Made by a program: the position numbers and the translations under genes. The notes under the pieces are model-generated. The model was not told the origin of the DNA. It searched no databases and saw nothing but the letters and a program-made list of their open reading frames with translations. Shown piece after piece: positions 1-5,500 of a stretch of DNA of 5,854 bases. Numbering within the stretch: the stretch's first letter is position 1; every line of letters starts with the position of its first letter. Location of the stretch: the NCBI GenBank assembly GCA_019347725.1, contig JAHWKV010000082.1, forward strand, positions 1 through 5,854, written 5' to 3'. Origin of the DNA: Actinomycetota bacterium (lineage in GTDB: Bacteria; Actinomycetota; CADDZG01; JAHWKV01).

Positions 1-830
1 AGCGTGGAGGGGTACTGGTAATGCGAAAAGGTGGACTTTCCGGGGTGCCTGTGCGAGTCAATAACGCCTAAAAAGTGCATTTCGCCGGCGTATTCGTACC
101 CTTCAATTGTGCACTGCCGGCCACCGGAGACGATCTCCTCCGCGATGCAGTGCCACCCATCCACTGCCGCTATCTCGGGCGGCATATCTACATGGGCGAG
201 CACGTCGTTGAACGCCTCCGCCAGGTGGCCAATCTCGGCACGGATGCGACCGATGGCATACTCCAGGTCCTCGGGCCCGCCGATGTAAAACCCAAGGTAG
301 GAGTTGAATGACTTCACCGGTTTCAGCCAGAACGGAAAATCGAGCTCGATCTGTTCCGGCTCGGCGAACGGATCGACCGCTACAAAGCGCGGCACGTGGT
401 TCGGTATCACCTTCTGCTGTTCGACTCGGCTCCAGTACTTGTGCTCGCAGCGCAAAATTGCCTCGATCGGCACGTGGGGAAGCCCTCTCTCCTCAGCCAC
501 GATCGACACGATGCAGCTCGCCGGGAAATCCCAATATGTGCAGACACCGTCTACCGAGCCCTCGAACTCATCCAGCCGGCGATGAGCTTCTTGGACCAGC
601 TGCCGGATCGGAATCCGCTCCGAGTTAAGTAGCTCCTCCTGCCTAAGAAGCGGGTGAAAATTGCACCCTTGCGTCTCGGTAACGGCCTCCAGGAGCGGGC
701 GGTGGAATTCGTTGAATCCGATCACGAACAGGTTTTCGCCCGGCGTTGGCGCAGGACTGACCGGCTGATCCCTCTCGGGGATATCGAGCCTCTCTTCGTG
801 CGTCAGGGTGTCCACATTACGCGAAGTCAT
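1..830 (-). CDS. ATP-grasp domain ligase (partial, C-terminus off the left edge)
   Basis: The frame is open from an ATG at 830 to the window edge (276 codons, no stop). An AGGAGG ribosome site 6 nt upstream fixes the start. After about 30 low-complexity residues, a pre-ATP-grasp region begins (LFVIGFNEFHRPLLEA, 34-49), followed by GVCTYWDFPA and RGLPHVPIEAILRCEHKYWSR. K131 fits the first nucleotide-binding lysine. FWLKPVKSFNSYLGF (167-181) carries the second (K170) and the flexible loop. AEEIVSGGRQCTIEGY (230-245) matches the adenine-contact and central-strand region. The Mg-binding E/N/R segment would lie beyond the edge. Members of this carbamoyl-phosphate-synthase-like ATP-grasp class (Pfam ATP-grasp_4 style) join a carboxylate to an amine or other nucleophile through an acyl-phosphate. 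The substrate cannot be read from this sequence. The gene overlaps a small upstream ORF by 14 nt and may be translationally coupled to it. Family assignment is firm; specific function is unknown. Confidence 0.88.
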   Translation of the reverse strand, partial: MTSRNVDTLTHEERLDIPERDQPVSPAPTPGENLFVIGFNEFHRPLLEAVTETQGCNFHPLLRQEELLNSERIPIRQLVQEAHRRLDEFEGSVDGVCTYWDFPASCIVSIVAEERGLPHVPIEAILRCEHKYWSRVEQQKVIPNHVPRFVAVDPFAEPEQIELDFPFWLKPVKSFNSYLGFYIGGPEDLEYAIGRIRAEIGHLAEAFNDVLAHVDMPPEIAAVDGWHCIAEEIVSGGRQCTIEGYEYAGEMHFLGVIDSHRHPGKSTFSHYQYPST

Positions 831-900
831 GTACGGCCTCCTGGTGTTTGCTTTTGGAAAAAAAGGATGCTGGACCTGGCTTCTTGAGTCCCGCGACCAT
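817..900 (-). CDS. Candidate 27-residue peptide ORF overlapping the ATP-grasp start
   Basis: An ATG at 900 opens a 27-codon frame ending in TAA at 817-819, 14 nt inside the ATP-grasp gene in another frame. It has a GGGAGG ribosome site (909-914) 8 nt before the ATG, as good as that of the downstream gene. The peptide begins MVAGLKKPGP and ends QEAVHDFA. It is basic in the middle (several Lys) with Ser, Glu and Asp near the end, and has no signal peptide or membrane segment. It could be a leader ORF that couples translation to the ligase, a small substrate or partner of the ATP-grasp enzyme, or chance. Against coding, its third codon positions are only about half G/C, lower than in the neighbours, and seven consecutive T lie within it. 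I recognise no family. Confidence 0.35.
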   Translation of the reverse strand: MVAGLKKPGPASFFSKSKHQEAVHDFA

Positions 901-908
901 ATTTCGTG

Positions 909-937
909 CCTCCCGAGCCGTTGGGTGGTTATCTATA
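909..937 (-). promoter_or_regulatory. Putative -10 box and ribosome site for the ATP-grasp transcript
   Basis: On the minus strand TATAGAT occurs at 937-931, followed by GGGAGG at 914-909 and then the ATG at 900. A start site about 7 nt past the box would give a leader of roughly 25 nt. No good -35 hexamer is visible 16-18 bp further up, so the promoter call is tentative. If correct, the small ORF and the ATP-grasp gene share one transcript separate from the decayed dsbA-like gene upstream. Confidence 0.35.
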
Positions 938-1032
938 CTTCCTTACCCGAAAACCACGGAGCCGACACTGTTTGTGCCGCCAGGCAACCCCTAGAAAGGT
1001 ACGCGGCATTCGGGCGGGCTGCCGCGGATTAC

Positions 1033-1490
1033 CTAGGCGGCGCTGCTGCGGGCGGTCTGCAGCGCCTGCAGGAAGGCCTCGGCCAGCTGCGCCCCCGAGA
1101 TCCCGTACTTGCGGTCGATGACGAAAAAGGGCACCCCGGTGATGCCCAGTTCCCGGGCGGTGCGGATGTCATCTTGGACCTCGTCGACGTACTCGTCGGA
1201 CTCCAAGACCCGGCGGGTCTCCTCCTCGGCGACACCCACCTCGGCGGCGGCCAGGTCCGCCACCCGCTGGTGCATCGCCTTGGCCTGCTCGAGAGTGACG
1301 CCGTATTTGTCGGCCAGGTGCTGCAAAGACAGCTCCCGGGATCCCTTGGGCTGGTTGGGGTTGAGCTGAAGCTGCGCCACTGCACCTCGACGTCGCCGGC
1401 ACCCTCAAAGCCGCGCAGCGCCGTCTCAAACCGCCGCTTGCCTATGTAGCACCACGGGCACACAACGTCGGACCAGATCTCTACGAGCAT
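1033..1490 (-). pseudogene. DsbA/FrnE-like thiol oxidoreductase, frameshifted and internally deleted
   Basis: The reading starts at ATG 1490, with AGGAG 6 nt upstream, and encodes MLVEIWSDVVCPWCYIGKRR. This carries the thioredoxin-fold active site CPWC at residues 11-14, typical of FrnE-type DsbA family proteins. Around 1367 the homology jumps to another frame. The sequence reads WRSF then SSTP, whereas the other frame continues LNPNQPKG; restoring one base after the Phe codon recreates the family pattern WRSFELNPNQP. The second half (to the stop at 1033) ends with the cis-Pro region GITGVPFFVIDRKYGISGAQ. Even with the frame repaired the product is about 152 residues, against about 210-240 in the family. 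The missing part is the helical insert, which in relatives carries the NTFDAHRL-like segment; the junction lies near 1231-1263 (RVADLAAAEVGV). Almost certainly non-functional. Its parent would have been a cytosolic disulfide oxidoreductase or isomerase. Confidence 0.85.
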
Positions 1491-1684
1491 GCTCGACTCC
1501 TAGCCACCGGGTGTTTTCAGCACTTCCTCGCAGCCTACCAACACTCCCCAGGACGACCAATGCCGTGCACCCCTGAGCCAGCCACCCACCATGACGCTTT
1601 CCCCAGGAATTCAGCAGATTCTGCGCTGGGGCTTAAACGGACCGGCCACACCGCCGGGTTGCTCCCGACGGTCTGGCCCGCGCC
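1491..1684. other. 194-bp gap between the ArsR-SRPBCC gene and the dsbA-like pseudogene
   Basis: No credible gene is seen here on either strand. The end next to the pseudogene holds its AGGAG ribosome site (1497-1501). A very weak minus-strand promoter pattern lies upstream (TTGGTC, 17 bp, TAGGCT). No clear hairpin with a T-run follows the ArsR-SRPBCC stop. Confidence 0.5.
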
Positions 1685-2446
1685 CTACTGGCCCGAGTAC
1701 ATCAACGACCCCGGCGTGGTCAGCGTCTCGCCGGTCTCCAGCCAGGTCTTGAGCCCGGACAGGATCATCGGCCAGCCGCCGTACAGCTCTTCGTTAGCGC
1801 CCTCGCGCAGCTCGTCGTGGGTGAGCACCAGGCGGCAGGAGTCGTTCACCTGCTCGATCTCCCACGTGACGCGGGAGAACCCCTCGCCGGCCACGTCATC
1901 GCTCCACAGCGCCTTCATGGTGTGCACCAGACGCCGAGGCGGGTCGGCTTCTACGACCTCGCCCTCGCCCAGCAGGCCGGGAGCGTCGGGGTGCACCATC
2001 TCCAGGCGGGCGCCTGGCGTCCAGTCCGACTCGGCGCGGGCCCCGAAGTTGTACTTGGTGCGGATCTGCGGATCGGTGATCGCCTCCCAGAGGCGCTCCG
2101 GCGTGGTGCGGATGTAGATCTCGAACACTTTTTCCATCGTCTTCTCCAGACTCTCCTTGAGGCCGCTCAGACCTGCAGCCCAAGGCTCGGCGAACTTGCT
2201 CACCCATCGGTCATGGACGAGTCGGATGGGTACCGGGTTCAAAAAGTGCAGCTTCTCTCGGCCCTTGCGCCTGGTTACGACCAAGGAGGCTTCCTCGAGG
2301 ATCCTCAGATGCTTCATCACACCGAATCGGGTCATGTCGAAGCGCTCCTCCAGGGTGGAGAGCGACTGACCGTCGCGGTGGAACAGCTCGTCGAGAAGGC
2401 CCCGCCTGGTCGGGTCGGCAAGAGCTCGGAACACGGCGTCATCCAT
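1685..2446 (-). CDS. ArsR-family HTH regulator fused to SRPBCC (AHSA1-like) domain
   Basis: The 253-residue protein begins MDDAVFRALADPTRRGLLDEL, the standard ArsR-type winged-helix opening. DPTRR is at 11-15, the recognition helix at about 37-52 (DMTRFGVMKHLRIL) and the beta wing at 55-70 (LVVTRRKGREKLHFLN). Neither CxC metal site nor other ArsR metal ligands are visible. From about residue 105 an SRPBCC/AHSA1 ligand-binding fold follows (EKVFEIYIRTTPERLWEAITDP, then DWTPGARLEMVHP, then GGWPMILSGLKTWLETGE). Such fusions are one-component repressors, presumably sensing a small hydrophobic ligand; the ligand is unknown here. I chose ATG 2446 over an in-frame GTG at 2476 because that GTG lies inside the palindromic operator and promoter. 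No ribosome site precedes 2446, but a -10 box ends 7 nt before it, so a leaderless mRNA is likely. Autoregulation is strongly suggested by the operator position. Confidence 0.92.
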   Translation of the reverse strand: MDDAVFRALADPTRRGLLDELFHRDGQSLSTLEERFDMTRFGVMKHLRILEEASLVVTRRKGREKLHFLNPVPIRLVHDRWVSKFAEPWAAGLSGLKESLEKTMEKVFEIYIRTTPERLWEAITDPQIRTKYNFGARAESDWTPGARLEMVHPDAPGLLGEGEVVEADPPRRLVHTMKALWSDDVAGEGFSRVTWEIEQVNDSCRLVLTHDELREGANEELYGGWPMILSGLKTWLETGETLTTPGSLMYSGQ

Positions 2447-2453
2447 GAACGAA

Positions 2454-2483
2454 ACTATACGTGACCTATTGGTCACATGTCCA
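2454..2483 (-). promoter_or_regulatory. ArsR-SRPBCC promoter with palindromic operator in the spacer
   Basis: On the minus strand, TGGACA (2483-2478) and TATAGT (2459-2454) make a -35/-10 pair with an 18-bp spacer. The expected transcription start is at or next to the ATG at 2446. The spacer is filled by a perfect inverted repeat: on the plus strand GTGACCTATTGGTCAC (2461-2476), with 6-bp arms around 4 bp. A repressor dimer bound there would block RNA polymerase. This is the classic layout of a self-repressing ArsR-type gene. I saw no second copy of this palindrome in the window. Confidence 0.75.
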
Positions 2484-2525
2484 CTTCTGCGACCCTACCC
2501 GGCGTACTCAGCTCGCCGGGGACTC

Positions 2526-3089
2526 CTAGCTCACGGCCAAAGCCTCGTCGGCCGGCATCGAGAAGCCCGGGAGCCGGGCTGAGACCAGCGTCTCGCCCGG
2601 ATAACGAAGCGCCGGAGCCGGGTACCGTCCATCGGTCAGCTCGTAGACCTCGACCCGTTCCGCCTCGAGGTCGACGTACCAGTACTCGGGCACGCCGAAG
2701 CGCTCGTACAGCTCCTTCTTGCGGACCAGCTCCAACCGCCGCGTGGAAGGCGAGGAGATTTCCACCACCAGGTCCGGTGCACTTTTGACGTAGCGGTCAC
2801 CGATTTGTTCGATGCGGTCGGCCCGCACAAACAGCACGTCCGGCTCCACGACGTTGTCGTTCGCGAAGAAGACATCTAACGGCGCGAAGAAGGCCTCCCC
2901 GCCTTCGTCTTGGCGGTACTCCTCCAAACGAAAAAAGATCCTGCCGGCCGCTCTCTGGTGACGCGTAATCGGCGAGGCCGTCACGACCAGCTCGCCGTCG
3001 ATGATCTCCCGCCGGTAGTGATCGTCCGGAAACTCCGCCAGGTCGGCGTAGGTGTATCGGCGGGCTTCCGGTTGCAGAGCCTGGGCCAT
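2526..3089 (-). CDS. Uma2 family PD-(D/E)XK nuclease-like protein, copy 1
   Basis: A 187-residue protein of usual length for the Uma2 (DUF820) family. It shows the conserved opening RYTYADLAEFPDDHYRREIIDGEL (11-34), RHQ at 43-45, VEPDVLFV (81-88), the catalytic-type APDLVVEISSPSTRR (104-118; D106 and E110) and RKKELYERFGVPEYWYVD (123-140; lysines at 124-125 next to the core). These are the acidic and lysine positions expected of the PD-(D/E)XK fold, so the site looks intact. Family members are presumed endonucleases and are often multicopy, but their biological role is not established. Start at ATG 3089 is set by AGGAGGT (3095-3101) 5 nt upstream. It is about 71 % identical (ungapped hand count, 133 of 187) to the copy at 4799-5389, and their upstream regions match too. 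It is divergent from the methyltransferase at 3275. The stop lies 79 nt before the next minus-strand gene start. Confidence 0.93.
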   Translation of the reverse strand: MAQALQPEARRYTYADLAEFPDDHYRREIIDGELVVTASPITRHQRAAGRIFFRLEEYRQDEGGEAFFAPLDVFFANDNVVEPDVLFVRADRIEQIGDRYVKSAPDLVVEISSPSTRRLELVRKKELYERFGVPEYWYVDLEAERVEVYELTDGRYPAPALRYPGETLVSARLPGFSMPADEALAVS

Positions 3090-3094
3090 GAACT

Positions 3095-3144
3095 ACCTCC
3101 TGTATGCGTCTTCCAGATGCTACGCAGGACCTATGACAAGTCTA
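3095..3144 (-). promoter_or_regulatory. Leader of Uma2 copy 1, conserved with copy 2
   Basis: This stretch aligns with 5395-5443 upstream of Uma2 copy 2. Shared elements on the minus strand are TAGACT (3144-3139), a TAGCAT box (3122-3117) and the near-palindrome that reads GCGTCTTCCAGATGC on the plus strand (3106-3120). AGGAGGT (3101-3095) follows. TAGACT and TAGCAT are 16 bp apart and could be a -35/-10 pair, giving a start about 20 nt before the ATG. Conservation is visible; the promoter role is inferred. Confidence 0.45.
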
Positions 3145-3175
3145 ACGAAGAAAAATAAGCGGCTTGGTCGATGGA

Positions 3176-3238
3176 GCCCTAGGGCCGGGTCATCACAGCA
3201 GATCCCATTCCACATCCATCAGCTCGTAGACCTCCGCC
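3176..3238 (-). other. Short Uma2-like scrap in the divergent intergenic region
   Basis: Plus-strand TCAGCTCGTAGACCTC at 3219-3234 is identical over 16 bases to 2636-2651 within Uma2 copy 1. It falls in the matching codon phase: the minus strand reads EVYELMDVEWDLL then a stop here, against EVYELTDG in the gene. An in-frame TGA lies a short way upstream, so it is not an intact gene. It may be a relic of another Uma2 copy or of a gene ending in this motif. A short match by chance remains possible. Confidence 0.3.
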
Positions 3239-3274
3239 GTTGCTGCCGCCGGCACGTTGGGTCAGGATGGCCAG

Positions 3275-3991
3275 ATGCTGGACGGCACCGAATCCTGGGT
3301 CCCCGACGAGCTGGCGTTTGCCGGCCGCGAGAACCGCGACCCCACCCACGCCAAGCGGTACGACCAAATAGAAGACTCCGGGGCCGCCAACGAGGTGGCC
3401 ATGCTCCAAGACTGGGGCATGGGCGCAAACGCAAAAGTGGTCGATATGGGAACGGGCACCGGACAGTTCGCCGTCGCAGCGTCCCCGGTGGTCGCCCACG
3501 TCACGGCGGTGGACATCTCCCCCGTCATGCTGGACGAGCTCAAGGCCAAGCTGGCTTCCCTGGGCCTTGCCAACGTCAGCTGCGAGCTGGCCGGTTTCCT
3601 GACCTACCGGCACTCATTGGAACCGGCCGATCTCGTTTACAGCAGGTATGCCCTGCACCACCTGCCAGAGTTCTGGCAGGCGGTGGCGCTCAGCCGGATG
3701 GCGTCCTTCCTGCGCCCGGGCGGCCTGCTGCGGCTGTCGGATGTGGTGTACGGCTTTGCGCCCGACGAGACCGCTCAGCGGCTGCAGAGCTGGATCGATA
3801 CCTATGCACCCGCGGCACCCGGCGATCAGCCAAGTTGGGCAAGGGCCGACCTCGAGGAGCACATCCGGGACGAGCACAGCACCTTCACGTGGCTGCTGGA
3901 GCCGATGCTGGAGCGGGCGGGCTTCACGATAGAGGAGGCCGTGTACAGCGAGGATCAGGTATTTGCGCGCTACCTCTGCGTGCGCAGGTAG
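3275..3991 (+). CDS. Class I SAM-dependent methyltransferase
   Basis: The 238-residue protein begins MLDGTESWVPDELAFAGREN and is full length for an actinobacterial-type family with this opening. Rossmann methyltransferase motifs are clear: motif I VVDMGTGTGQF (55-65), the acidic end of strand 2 in VTAVDIS (76-82), motif IV ADLVYSRYALHHLPEFW (118-134), and LRPGGLLRLSDVV (146-158). The C-terminal signature EHSTFTWLLEPMLERAGF is also present. It lacks the (D/N)PP(Y/F) motif of DNA amino-methyltransferases and the PCQ motif of cytosine-C5 enzymes, so a small-molecule or otherwise unknown substrate is more likely. ATG 3275 has a weak AGGA 7 nt upstream and matches the family start; a TTG six codons earlier (3257) has no ribosome site. 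Upstream lies divergent Uma2 copy 1; downstream the gene converges on vapC with 30 bp between stops. No clear promoter was found. Confidence 0.93.
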   Translation: MLDGTESWVPDELAFAGRENRDPTHAKRYDQIEDSGAANEVAMLQDWGMGANAKVVDMGTGTGQFAVAASPVVAHVTAVDISPVMLDELKAKLASLGLANVSCELAGFLTYRHSLEPADLVYSRYALHHLPEFWQAVALSRMASFLRPGGLLRLSDVVYGFAPDETAQRLQSWIDTYAPAAPGDQPSWARADLEEHIRDEHSTFTWLLEPMLERAGFTIEEAVYSEDQVFARYLCVRR

Positions 3992-4021
3992 CGCGACGGG
4001 TGGACCAGAGGCAAAAAGCGC

Positions 4022-4405
4022 CTAGTGCACCGGAATCAAGTCCACGTGCGTCCCGGCGTTTCGGGCTAGATCCACAAGGTCGATGGGGTCTGAGGTAAGA
4101 ATTTCATCACCGTCGACGGAAAGACAGACCAGCGCAGAGTCCACGACGTCGGCGGTCCCGGTGGCCCCGAGAAGGACTCCCGCCCGCTTGCCCAAATCAG
4201 CATCTAAATCCCTCACGTCAGTTCCGTTCAGCAACCGGGCCACGGGTGCCTGGTGAGCTGCACCACCTCGCCAGATCTGGCCAACCACACCGCCGTGAGT
4301 GATGGGCAGGCGACCGGCCAGGCGCTCGCCTTTGATGAAAGCGACGACATCACGATCACCGTTTTCCACGGCGAGAAAGGCTCCGGCATCAAGAATCAGA
4401 CTCAA
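4022..4405 (-). CDS. vapC: VapC-family PIN-domain toxin
   Basis: Read from a TTG at 4405, the protein is 127 residues, the usual size for a VapC toxin, and starts MSLILDAGAFLAVENGD. PIN-domain acidic positions are visible: D6, E14, D86 and D89 (GTADVVDSALV) and D106 (LTSDPIDL). The position often held by a central Glu is Gln here (VVGQIWRGG, Q43), which I believe is common in this subfamily. VapC proteins are Mg-dependent ribonucleases that cut tRNA or rRNA and are held inactive by their partner antitoxin. The frame stays open upstream to 4546, but those residues lie antisense-like inside the antitoxin gene and match no family. The TTG start gives the normal N-terminus and a 17-nt overlap with the antitoxin gene. 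Translation is therefore probably coupled, consistent with the lack of a strong ribosome site. Confidence 0.88.
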   Translation of the reverse strand: MSLILDAGAFLAVENGDRDVVAFIKGERLAGRLPITHGGVVGQIWRGGAAHQAPVARLLNGTDVRDLDADLGKRAGVLLGATGTADVVDSALVCLSVDGDEILTSDPIDLVDLARNAGTHVDLIPVH

Positions 4406-4703
4406 GCCGCCCCGGTTCCGTGATCGCCGGATGTGCCGGGGGAGACCGAACCACGGTAGCCCTGCTGCGGAAGTTGCGGGTTGCCGCATCAATCTCGTCC
4501 TGGGTGATGTCGCCATGCTCGGCCTCGTACGCATCCAAGAACGCATCCAAGGCCTTCATTCGCCGATCGTGCTCGGCCTTGAGAAGCAGCGCATCGTTGA
4601 CCCAGGCACTTAGCGAGCCCGTGCGGCCCTCGGCAACCGCATCACGGCCAATGGCCAGCAGATCTGCGTCAACCGATGCCGATAGGCGCTCCCGTTTCTT
4701 CAT
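4389..4703 (-). CDS. vapB: VapB-like ribbon-helix-helix antitoxin
   Basis: A 104-residue protein, MKKRERLSASVDADLLAIG onwards. RLSASVD (6-12) is the expected beta-strand of a ribbon-helix-helix DNA-binding domain, with helices at 13-26 and 30-42 (SLSAWVNDALLLK). A charged helical arm follows (EHDRRMKALDAFLDAYEAEHGDITQDEI, 44-71), typical of the toxin-neutralising part. Residues 87-104 are Pro-rich and overlap the toxin gene. It pairs with the PIN toxin downstream. Such antitoxins usually repress their own operon together with the toxin. The ATG at 4703 lacks a ribosome site, but a TATGAT box ends 7 nt before it, suggesting a leaderless mRNA. Confidence 0.87.
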   Translation of the reverse strand: MKKRERLSASVDADLLAIGRDAVAEGRTGSLSAWVNDALLLKAEHDRRMKALDAFLDAYEAEHGDITQDEIDAATRNFRSRATVVRSPPAHPAITEPGRLESDS

Positions 4704-4709
4704 ACAAAC

Positions 4710-4715
4710 ATCATA
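4710..4715 (-). promoter_or_regulatory. Putative -10 box of the vapBC operon (leaderless)
   Basis: TATGAT on the minus strand (4715-4710) sits so that a start 7 nt past it falls on the A of the antitoxin ATG at 4703. No convincing -35 hexamer is seen. The spacing is the same as at the ArsR-SRPBCC gene, which strengthens the reading slightly. Confidence 0.45.
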
Positions 4716-4798
4716 CCCATCTCACACGTCTGTAGCAGCACTACCGCTTGGACTACGCTCTGGCGCGGTTGAGGACGAGCCTAATTAGACTGACGCTG

Positions 4799-5389
4799 CT
4801 AGGGATCGGCCTCGGCCTCCGGCTCGGGACCCGAAGCCAGAGCCTCCTTGGCCTCGATCGAAAAGCCGATCAGCTGCGCCGACTCAAGCACTTGATCTGG
4901 ATACAGGATCGTCGGGGGCGGGTAGCGGCCTTCAGTCAGCACATACTGCTCAACCCGCTCGGCTTCGAGGTCGACGTACCAGTACTCCGGCACCCCGAAC
5001 CGCTCGTACAGCTCGCGCTTGCGCACCAGCTCCAGCCGGCGAGTGGTAGGTGAGGAAACCTCAACGACCAGGTCAGGAGCGTTGCTCACGTACTTGTCGC
5101 CGATCTGCCCGAGGTGCTCCGCCCGGATGAACAGGACATCGGGCTCGACGACGCTGTCCTCGGCAAAGTAAACGTCTAGCGGAGCCGGATACACTTCGCC
5201 TCCGTACGTTTGCCGGTACCCGTAGAGGCGGCCGGAAATGTTCATCACCGCCTTCTGATGGCGAGGAACAGGCGAAACAGTCACGATGAGTTCGCCGTCG
5301 ATGATTTCCCGGCGGTAGCGGTCGTCCGGAAACTCCGCCAGGTCGGCGTAGGTATACCGACGTGATTCCGACTGCAGGATGTGAGCCAT
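4799..5389 (-). CDS. Uma2 family PD-(D/E)XK nuclease-like protein, copy 2
   Basis: A 196-residue paralogue of the protein at 2526-3089, aligned without gaps over 187 residues. It keeps RYTYADLAEFPDDRYRREII, RHQ (43-45), VEPDVLFI, APDLVVEVSSPTTRR (D106 and E110) and RKRELYERFGVPEYWYVD, so the presumed catalytic residues are intact. Differences cluster at 41-70 (VPRHQKAVMNISGRLYGYRQ and after) and 157-180. The C-terminus carries an extra acidic tail GPEPEAEADP not found in copy 1. Start ATG 5389 is fixed by AGGAGGT (5395-5401) 5 nt upstream. It is divergent from the winged-helix methyltransferase at 5618 and lies upstream of vapBC on the same strand (95-bp gap). The biological role of Uma2 proteins is not settled. 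Confidence 0.93.
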   Translation of the reverse strand: MAHILQSESRRYTYADLAEFPDDRYRREIIDGELIVTVSPVPRHQKAVMNISGRLYGYRQTYGGEVYPAPLDVYFAEDSVVEPDVLFIRAEHLGQIGDKYVSNAPDLVVEVSSPTTRRLELVRKRELYERFGVPEYWYVDLEAERVEQYVLTEGRYPPPTILYPDQVLESAQLIGFSIEAKEALASGPEPEAEADP

Positions 5390-5394
5390 CCACT

Positions 5395-5443
5395 ACCTCC
5401 TATCGACATCTTCCAGATGTTAGAGGCTGCCTAGGACAGTCTA
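5395..5443 (-). promoter_or_regulatory. Leader of Uma2 copy 2 with perfect short palindrome
   Basis: Conserved with 3095-3144. It contains TAGACT (5443-5438), TAACAT (5422-5417), and a perfect inverted repeat reading ACATCTTCCAGATGT (5406-5420) with 6-bp arms and a 3-bp centre. AGGAGGT (5401-5395) follows. TAGACT and TAACAT are 15 bp apart, a short spacer for a -35/-10 pair. The palindrome covers the expected transcription start, so it could be an operator or a small RNA hairpin. Confidence 0.45.
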
Positions 5444-5500
5444 CGCTCGACCTCAGCGTCCGAAGGTTAGGGACGGCGGCATCCTCCGACCTGCGGGCAA

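Noticed and set aside
31..632. Several plus-strand frames opposite the ATP-grasp gene
   Set aside because: They lie antisense to an ATP-grasp frame with recognisable motifs, are Ser, Arg and Pro rich, and have no ribosome sites.
1003..1025. GCGGCA / TGCCGC hairpin after the dsbA-like stop as a terminator
   Set aside because: The loop is 11 nt and no T-run follows on the minus strand, so it is not a convincing intrinsic terminator.
808..1449. Plus-strand 213-codon frame opposite the dsbA-like pseudogene
   Set aside because: Antisense shadow of GC-rich codons; no recognisable domain. The minus-strand reading has CPWC and cis-Pro motifs.
1817..2464. Plus-strand 215-codon frame opposite the ArsR-SRPBCC gene
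   Set aside because: Shadow of the minus-strand gene, which shows clear HTH and SRPBCC motifs.
2526..3991. Classical restriction-modification system from Uma2 plus methyltransferase
   Set aside because: The methyltransferase lacks DNA-methyltransferase catalytic motifs and resembles small-molecule methyltransferases; only the neighbourhood pattern is kept as a finding.
3992..4021. Bidirectional terminator between the convergent methyltransferase and vapC genes
   Set aside because: Only a 4-bp AGGC/GCCT stem around an A-rich loop is visible, with no T-run on either side.
3052..4098. Long plus-strand frame (348 codons) over the methyltransferase
   Set aside because: It runs in another frame across the methyltransferase gene, is very rich in Arg, Gly and Ala, and shows no family motif; the real gene with clear SAM motifs is at 3275-3991.
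4733..4801. Inverted repeat TAGCAGC (4733-4739) and GCTGCTA (4795-4801)
   Set aside because: The arms are only 7 bp and 55 bp apart, and one arm includes the Uma2 stop codon; likely chance.
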